Source: Ignavibacteria bacterium
GTDB taxonomy: Bacteria > Bacteroidota > Ignavibacteria > Kapaibacteriales > UBA2268
Length of the DNA stretch: 35,982 nt
Direction of reading: 5' to 3'
Assembly: GCA_012522895.1 (NCBI GenBank)
Contig: JAAYJM010000177.1
Coordinates: 1 to 35,982 of the forward strand
The notes under the pieces were generated by a model. The model saw nothing but the letters and a program-made list of their open reading frames with translations. It was not told where the DNA came from and made no database searches. Shown in pieces: positions 31,027 through 35,982 of this stretch; the first letter of the stretch is position 1, and each line of letters opens with the position of its first letter. Position numbers and translations under genes: made by a program.

Positions 31027-34000
31027 TTATTTATAATCATTAACGAAGAAGCTCTTTTGCCCGAAGAACTTAATACAACGTTATAAACTCCATTGACCAA
31101 ACTGCTTGCGTCAAAATTCAATTTATATACTCCCGGTGCGTAGAAATTGCTTCCGATTTTTGCAATCAATTCACCGTTTAATGTGTAAATTTCAATTGCT
31201 GCCTTGCCTTCGTTTTCTATGCTAAATTCAAATGTTGTGATGCTTGAAGCTGGGTTTGGAACGATGTTTATGTTTAATGCAAGCTCTGTCTCTGCTTGGA
31301 CTATTGCTTTTGCAGTGTAAATTGCATCAGTTTTGTAAGTCAAATTATCCAGTTCTGTATTGCTAACAAGATCTTTCATATTATACAAAGAAAGATTATT
31401 TAAGGAGCCGTTTGAATTTAACAGCTTGACTGAAAGCAATTCTCCATTGAAAGCACCGTCAATATTTGCCGTTACTTCATCATCACCCCAAATTGTTACA
31501 GCAGCAATTCCATTATGCACCGCACCCGAGCCAATTAACTCATCATTCACATTATAAACAGCAACTTCGCAGCCATTTTCAAACTCAGTTAGCTCGAGAA
31601 TAAGCGAGGCAGAATTTCCAGTATTATTAAATTTAGGAATAAGCCGAGTTGCTTTTGCAGTAATTTCACTTGGGAATGCCAAACGTCTGGAATCGTTTGA
31701 AGGATAAACCAAATCTGCTGCATTGCTCATATAAATAAAATAACCCTGAGTTGGAAGCATATTGCCGATCGTATTAATTCCGAAAGAAGGTGCATAGACA
31801 TCTCCCGCATTATTTTTCACAATAATAAAACTGCCCGATATTGTTGCAAGTGCAGTCTGAATTTCCATTTCATTCGTTCTCAAATATGCAATAAGTTTCC
31901 AGCCCGAAGTTAGATTCAGCGGATAATCTAATGGATTGATTTCAAAGCCAGAAATGGATAAAATTGTCGAATCTGACAAATACATTTTATAGCCATCAAG
32001 CAAATTCCAACTGCCGATTGTGTTTATATCCCAAGGAGGAACATAAGCCAAGCCAGTGCCGTTTTTCATAGTAAGTAAAACACTGTTGATTGACTCGCAA
32101 AGTGTCGGCAAAAAGGGATCTAAAGGCAAAATGCTCGATGATGCTTGATTCCAGCCTTGATTTAAAAATATATCAAAACTTGTAATTGGGTTTGCAATTA
32201 AAGAGTTAAGCACTGAAAAGCCATCTACCCGATAATTATCCGGTCCTTGTAAATACGTTGCATTTGCTAAAAATTCTTCTCCAATTTGAGCATCCCAAAT
32301 CTTAAAATAAAATTCTTCATTCACGTCGAAGCCATCTTTTATTGCTGTTTGGTCGTCATCTCCCCAAACTGCTATATTCAGGTTTTGCCCAGTCCAAAGG
32401 GCATAGCCAGCGCAAATAAGCTGTTCGTTTCTTTGATAAAAGACACCGATTGCATCGCCACCAAGCAAAGGACGATTTACCAAGCTCGGATTTGCATTGA
32501 TTGGCACTATTACTTGGGCGCTGTTCCCTGTTTCACTTGTGAAATACCAGGAGGGAGGAACTGCAACAATCGTTGATGTAGTAGTGAAACTGCGAGCTGC
32601 TGACCATTCAGAGCTGCCAGCCAAATTTACAGCCCGCACTCGCCAATAATAAAGCGCATTCAATTCCAATGCCGATGATTGATGAACGGTAGTTTGAATA
32701 TTTGCCGCATCGTAAACTATATTTTCCTCGTCAAAATCAATATTCAATGATACTTGTAGGGTATAGTGCATTGCATTCAAACTTGGATACCAAATAAAAT
32801 TCGGCTGTGCTGAAACTCCAATTTCTCCATTCAAAGGATATGCAAGCACCGGCGCAAGCGGAGCTGCGTTATATGTAGCAAACTGAAAAACAAGCGACCA
32901 AGGACTGGCGCCGCCTTCGTTATATGCCCGCACTCGCCAGTAATAAGTAGTGCTGTAATTCAAGCCTTCTACCTCAAAACTTGTGTTTGCGTAGTTATCT
33001 AAACTCGCAACAAGTTGAGTGAAATATGGATTAAGCGAAACTTCGAGATTATAGCCTGTTGCGTTTTGAATTTGTTCCCAAGCAAGGGTATTGGAAAGCG
33101 GCAAGTCTATTGAGTTGTTAAGCGGAGAAATTAGCACAGGTGCGACAGAAGGCGCAAGTGATGTGGTAAAATTCCAAACTTCGGACCAACCGGAGCTTCC
33201 AGTAGAATTTGTTGCCGCTACTCGCCAATAATAAGTGGAACTATATGCTAAACTGCTTGTCAAATAGAAAGGCTCTGCCAATCCAATTTGATTGATTATT
33301 AAGTTGGAAAAATCTTCTGTTGTAGATACCTGCAAATTATATGCTAATGCACTCGAAATGGAATTCCAGTGCAGGGCTGGATTTAAAGAAACTCCGCTGC
33401 TGTTATTAGTTGGAGAAAGCAGGTTTGGCGCCGAAGGTGGAACAGAATCTACCGTTCTAAAATGCCAAACGTTTGACCAAATCGTATTATTTAGCGTGTC
33501 TATCGAGGCTACCCGCCAAAAGTATTGTGTATTATATTGCAATGGATTAGAGGAAATGTAAAAAGTATCGACTATCGCAGTTTGCTGGACGATTAAGCTG
33601 TCGAAATTGTTTGTCAAGGAGACTTGCAAAGTATAGCTTAAAATGCTATCTACTTTTTTCCAATGATAAGAAGGTGCAATAGCTACAGACTCGCTATTAT
33701 ATGCTGGTGAAAGCAAAATAGGCGAAAGAAAATCTACGTAGTTTGGGGTATATTCCCAAAAATCACCATCATTTGACCCTAAACCAGTTCCTATGTAGCC
33801 CTTAGCGCCAATTGAAAAACCTACAGCAGCGTTTCGAGCAGATCCGCCAAAGTTTGCCTTTTGAGTCCATTGATTTGTAGCCGGATTATATTCCCAAAAA
33901 TCTTTCTTATAACCCCCATCCCATCCCGTTCCAATATATCCCTTATTCCCAATTGAAAAACCTACAGCGCCATAACAACGAACTCCACCAAAGTCTGATT

Positions 34001-35795
34001 TTTGTGTCCAAGCATCGTTCACTTGATCGTATTCCCAAAAATCATCTCTATATGATCCCGTTCCAATATATCCCTTCGTGCCAATCGAAAAACCAACAGC
34101 GCCTACACGCCCAACTCCACCAAAATTCGCTTTCTGCTCCCATTGATTTAAAGTCGGATCATATTCCCAAAAATCATTCATATCGTTCAATCCATCTTGT
34201 CCTGTTCCAATGTATCCTTTATTTCCTATCGAAAAACCAACAGCACCACCTCGTGCAGTTCCGCCGAAGTTCGCTTTCTGCGTCCATTGATTTGTAGCCG
34301 GATCATATTCCCAAAAATCATTATAATAGTTAGAAGAATTATACCCAGTTCCAATGTAACCTTTATTTCCTATCGAAAAACCAACAGCGCCTTCACGCCA
34401 TAAACCATCAAAATTCGCTTTTTGTGTCCAAAGATTCGTAGAAGGATCGTATTCCCAAAAATCCATATCATAATAGTTACCCCAACCCATTCCGATATAT
34501 CCTTTATTTCCTATCGAGAAGCTTATAGATGAATGGCGTGGACCTCCGCCAAAGTTTGCTTTCTGAGTCCAAGGAGAAATAAGTGTTATATCGACTCCAT
34601 TGTTAGCTGAAAAGCAAGCAGGCTTTGTTGAGGCTACTCGAAATCTATAACTTGTTCCACTTGCTAAATTACCAACTAAATAACAAGCAATGCTTCCAGA
34701 ACTTATAGATCTTTTTGTTCCTATGACTACTGGGTTACTAAAGCTACCGTTTGAGTCGGAAACTTCAATCCTAAACTCATTTTCTTGGTTATATGTTCCT
34801 ATAATAGTATAAGAAATTACAACAGAATCTCCAATAATCAAAGGGTTAATCACATCACCAATTTGTAGTCCGTAGCTAAAATCCAACTTCCAAAAATCAT
34901 TTGTATATCCGTTGTTTGTAAATCCTGTTCCAGCGTAAATAAAATCTCCAGCTGAGAAGGCAGCGGGATATCTTCTTGCTCCGTTTGGATAATTAGATTT
35001 TTCAGCCCAGCTATTTGTATTTGGGTCATATTCAAAGGTATTATCTTTAAAAGGCGGGTTTGCACCGCAGAAAACATACCCTTTGCCTAAAAGACTAACT
35101 GCAGCAGCTTTGCAAAGCGGCTCGCCAGCAAAGTTTGCTTTTTGGGTCCATTCACCAGCGCTTGCATTGTATTCCCAAAAATCTTGTTTATAGTCGCCAT
35201 CGTAACCCGTTCCGACATATCCCTTATTTTCAACTCCGAAAGCAAAGGCATCTACTCTCGCAGTTCCGGGAAAGTTTTCAATTTGGCTCCAGCTGTTGTT
35301 GCTTGGGTTATACTCCCAGAAATCATTTTTGTAGTTAGTGCCATCGTAACCCGTTCCGACATATCCTTTTGTTAGCGAGGCAAAGGCAACAGCATTTGCC
35401 CTTGCAGTCCCGGGAAAACTTGCTTTTTGCGTCCATTCGTTATTAGTTGGATAATATTCCCATAGGTCATTTCTGTATGAGTTTGCGGAGTCGGTGCCTG
35501 TTGTGATATATGCCTTGTCATCGACAACGAAAGACACAGCAGAAGAGCGTCTTCCAGCAGGGAAAGTTGCAATCTGCGTCCAAGTATTATTGCTTGGATT
35601 GTATTTCCAAATATCATTGAACTTTGCAGTATTATTTTCACCAAGTCCAAGGTATCCGTAATTAGCAATGCTAAAAGCAATTGCCTGCTCTCGTGCAAGT
35701 CCTGGCATATCAGCCACCTGCGTCCATCCACCTTGCGACCAAAGCAGCTGCGGCGTGCATATTATAAATGCAATTAAGAAAAGTTTTTTATACAT
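31023..35795 (-). CDS. Giant secreted Kelch-propeller / Fn3 protein with T9SS C-terminal sorting domain
   Basis: The 1,590 residues begin with a signal peptide (1-20, MYKKLFLIAFIIC...LLWSQ). Six Kelch-like blades (about 23-310; TWTQIATFPAGRR... GYVGTG... NDFWEYNPSNN) form one propeller, an Ig/Fn-like domain follows (312-405), then six more blades (407-686; QWTQKANFGG, GFSIGNKGYIGTG, DFWEYDP). Four Fn3 domains (about 690-1070) share the TxYYWRVxAxN motif. A long beta-rich part (1075-1505) holds GWKLIAYLRT and GYFIYMS motifs. The C-terminus from NIVPNPASS (1511) is a type IX secretion (Por) sorting domain ending in SLMIINK. It is probably exported and cell-surface attached. The second-propeller blades are very alike at DNA level (33735-34575). 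Confidence 0.9.
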   Translation of the reverse strand: MYKKLFLIAFIICTPQLLWSQGGWTQVADMPGLAREQAIAFSIANYGYLGLGENNTAKFNDIWKYNPSNNTWTQIATFPAGRRSSAVSFVVDDKAYITTGTDSANSYRNDLWEYYPTNNEWTQKASFPGTARANAVAFASLTKGYVGTGYDGTNYKNDFWEYNPSNNSWSQIENFPGTARVDAFAFGVENKGYVGTGYDGDYKQDFWEYNASAGEWTQKANFAGEPLCKAAAVSLLGKGYVFCGANPPFKDNTFEYDPNTNSWAEKSNYPNGARRYPAAFSAGDFIYAGTGFTNNGYTNDFWKLDFSYGLQIGDVINPLIIGDSVVISYTIIGTYNQENEFRIEVSDSNGSFSNPVVIGTKRSISSGSIACYLVGNLASGTSYRFRVASTKPACFSANNGVDITLISPWTQKANFGGGPRHSSISFSIGNKGYIGMGWGNYYDMDFWEYDPSTNLWTQKANFDGLWREGAVGFSIGNKGYIGTGYNSSNYYNDFWEYDPATNQWTQKANFGGTARGGAVGFSIGNKGYIGTGQDGLNDMNDFWEYDPTLNQWEQKANFGGVGRVGAVGFSIGTKGYIGTGSYRDDFWEYDQVNDAWTQKSDFGGVRCYGAVGFSIGNKGYIGTGWDGGYKKDFWEYNPATNQWTQKANFGGSARNAAVGFSIGAKGYIGTGLGSNDGDFWEYTPNYVDFLSPILLSPAYNSESVAIAPSYHWKKVDSILSYTLQVSLTNNFDSLIVQQTAIVDTFYISSNPLQYNTQYFWRVASIDTLNNTIWSNVWHFRTVDSVPPSAPNLLSPTNNSSGVSLNPALHWNSISSALAYNLQVSTTEDFSNLIINQIGLAEPFYLTSSLAYSSTYYWRVAATNSTGSSGWSEVWNFTTSLAPSVAPVLISPLNNSIDLPLSNTLAWEQIQNATGYNLEVSLNPYFTQLVASLDNYANTSFEVEGLNYSTTYYWRVRAYNEGGASPWSLVFQFATYNAAPLAPVLAYPLNGEIGVSAQPNFIWYPSLNAMHYTLQVSLNIDFDEENIVYDAANIQTTVHQSSALELNALYYWRVRAVNLAGSSEWSAARSFTTTSTIVAVPPSWYFTSETGNSAQVIVPINANPSLVNRPLLGGDAIGVFYQRNEQLICAGYALWTGQNLNIAVWGDDDQTAIKDGFDVNEEFYFKIWDAQIGEEFLANATYLQGPDNYRVDGFSVLNSLIANPITSFDIFLNQGWNQASSSILPLDPFLPTLCESINSVLLTMKNGTGLAYVPPWDINTIGSWNLLDGYKMYLSDSTILSISGFEINPLDYPLNLTSGWKLIAYLRTNEMEIQTALATISGSFIIVKNNAGDVYAPSFGINTIGNMLPTQGYFIYMSNAADLVYPSNDSRRLAFPSEITAKATRLIPKFNNTGNSASLILELTEFENGCEVAVYNVNDELIGSGAVHNGIAAVTIWGDDEVTANIDGAFNGELLSVKLLNSNGSLNNLSLYNMKDLVSNTELDNLTYKTDAIYTAKAIVQAETELALNINIVPNPASSITTFEFSIENEGKAAIEIYTLNGELIAKIGSNFYAPGVYKLNFDASSLVNGVYNVVLSSSGKRASSLMIINK

Positions 35796-35889
35796 ATTGC
35801 ATCTTTCTTTATTTTTAAAAATATTTATTAATATTCTACAAATTAAGAAAATTATTTAAAAAATAAAATATATTTTTATTTATTTTTGA

Positions 35890-35960
35890 ACCTTTCCATT
35901 TGAACTTAGGAAGGAGGGAAAAACACAGAACAGTCCTGTGTTCCCCGCTGGCGGTAATGG
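35890..35960. repeat. Inverted copy of the composite repeat near the window end
   Basis: Reading the reverse strand, this block repeats the order seen at 12172-12240: CCGCCAGCGGGG, then ACACAGGACTGTTCTGTGT (19 of 19 bases identical to 12188-12206), then a CTCC/TTCC stretch with TTCAAATGG. The CCTTTCC...GGAAGG hairpin is partly preserved. The Kelch gene promoter should lie between here and 35795, but no TAnnTTTG match is seen. Confidence 0.8.
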
Positions 35961-35982
35961 CACGTAGATAGAGTAATAAATA

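Overview
The window looks like a chromosomal segment of a low-GC member of the Bacteroidota/Chlorobiota (FCB) group, most likely from the Ignavibacteria/Kapabacteria side. Four things point there. The right-hand end encodes a very large Kelch/fibronectin protein with a C-terminal type IX secretion (Por) sorting domain. Several promoters match the Bacteroidota -33/-7 pattern (TTTG, then TAnnTTTG). A DUF3078-type outer-membrane protein and a DUF5618-type remnant are present. The YbeY metal site has the lineage-style His-His-Asp form. The placement is inferred from gene content only.

Region 1 (1-5.9 kb) starts with the 3' end of an unknown plus-strand gene. A minus-strand information-processing cluster follows, read right to left: rplM-rpsI-rpsB-tsf, a strong terminator, then pyrH-frr-purM. 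Region 2 (6-8 kb) is a type II restriction-modification pair, next to tRNA-Arg(CCU). Region 3 (8.2-11.9 kb) is a minus-strand operon holB - PSP1/RicT-like - unknown - ybeY - smg(DUF494) - tRNA-Arg. Region 4 (12-19.7 kb) holds a membrane pyrophosphatase, an MsbA-like ABC exporter, a YjbQ protein and a large MscS-type channel. These are separated by repeat-rich gaps, one of which contains a cryptic signal-peptide-like frame without a start codon.

Region 5 (19.8-25.4 kb) has a DUF3078 protein, an overlapping nfnA-nfnB-ribE operon, a junction of two truncated genes (HicB-like and DUF5618-like, facing each other) and an outer-membrane porin. Region 6 (25.5-29.4 kb) is ssrA (tmRNA, tag ANNNYALAA). 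It is followed by a compact arsenical-resistance cluster arsR-arsE-arsF-arsG plus an ArsP-like permease, with ArsR-type operators overlapping Bacteroidota -7 elements. Region 7 (29.4-36 kb) has an ARPP-1-family protein and the 1,590-residue Kelch/Fn3/T9SS protein.

The most interesting system is the ars cluster. It combines a cytosolic CxxC protein (ArsE), a lipoprotein with CxxC (ArsF) and a CcdA/DsbD-like membrane protein (ArsG) that keeps one cysteine in each membrane half. That layout would suit a thiol electron relay across the inner membrane as well as efflux. The cluster sits directly after the 3' end of ssrA, a classic integration site, although no att duplication was found. Also notable are a modular family of palindromic intergenic repeats found at both ends and in the middle of the window, an 80-bp perfect tandem duplication, and the HicB/DUF5618 deletion junction.
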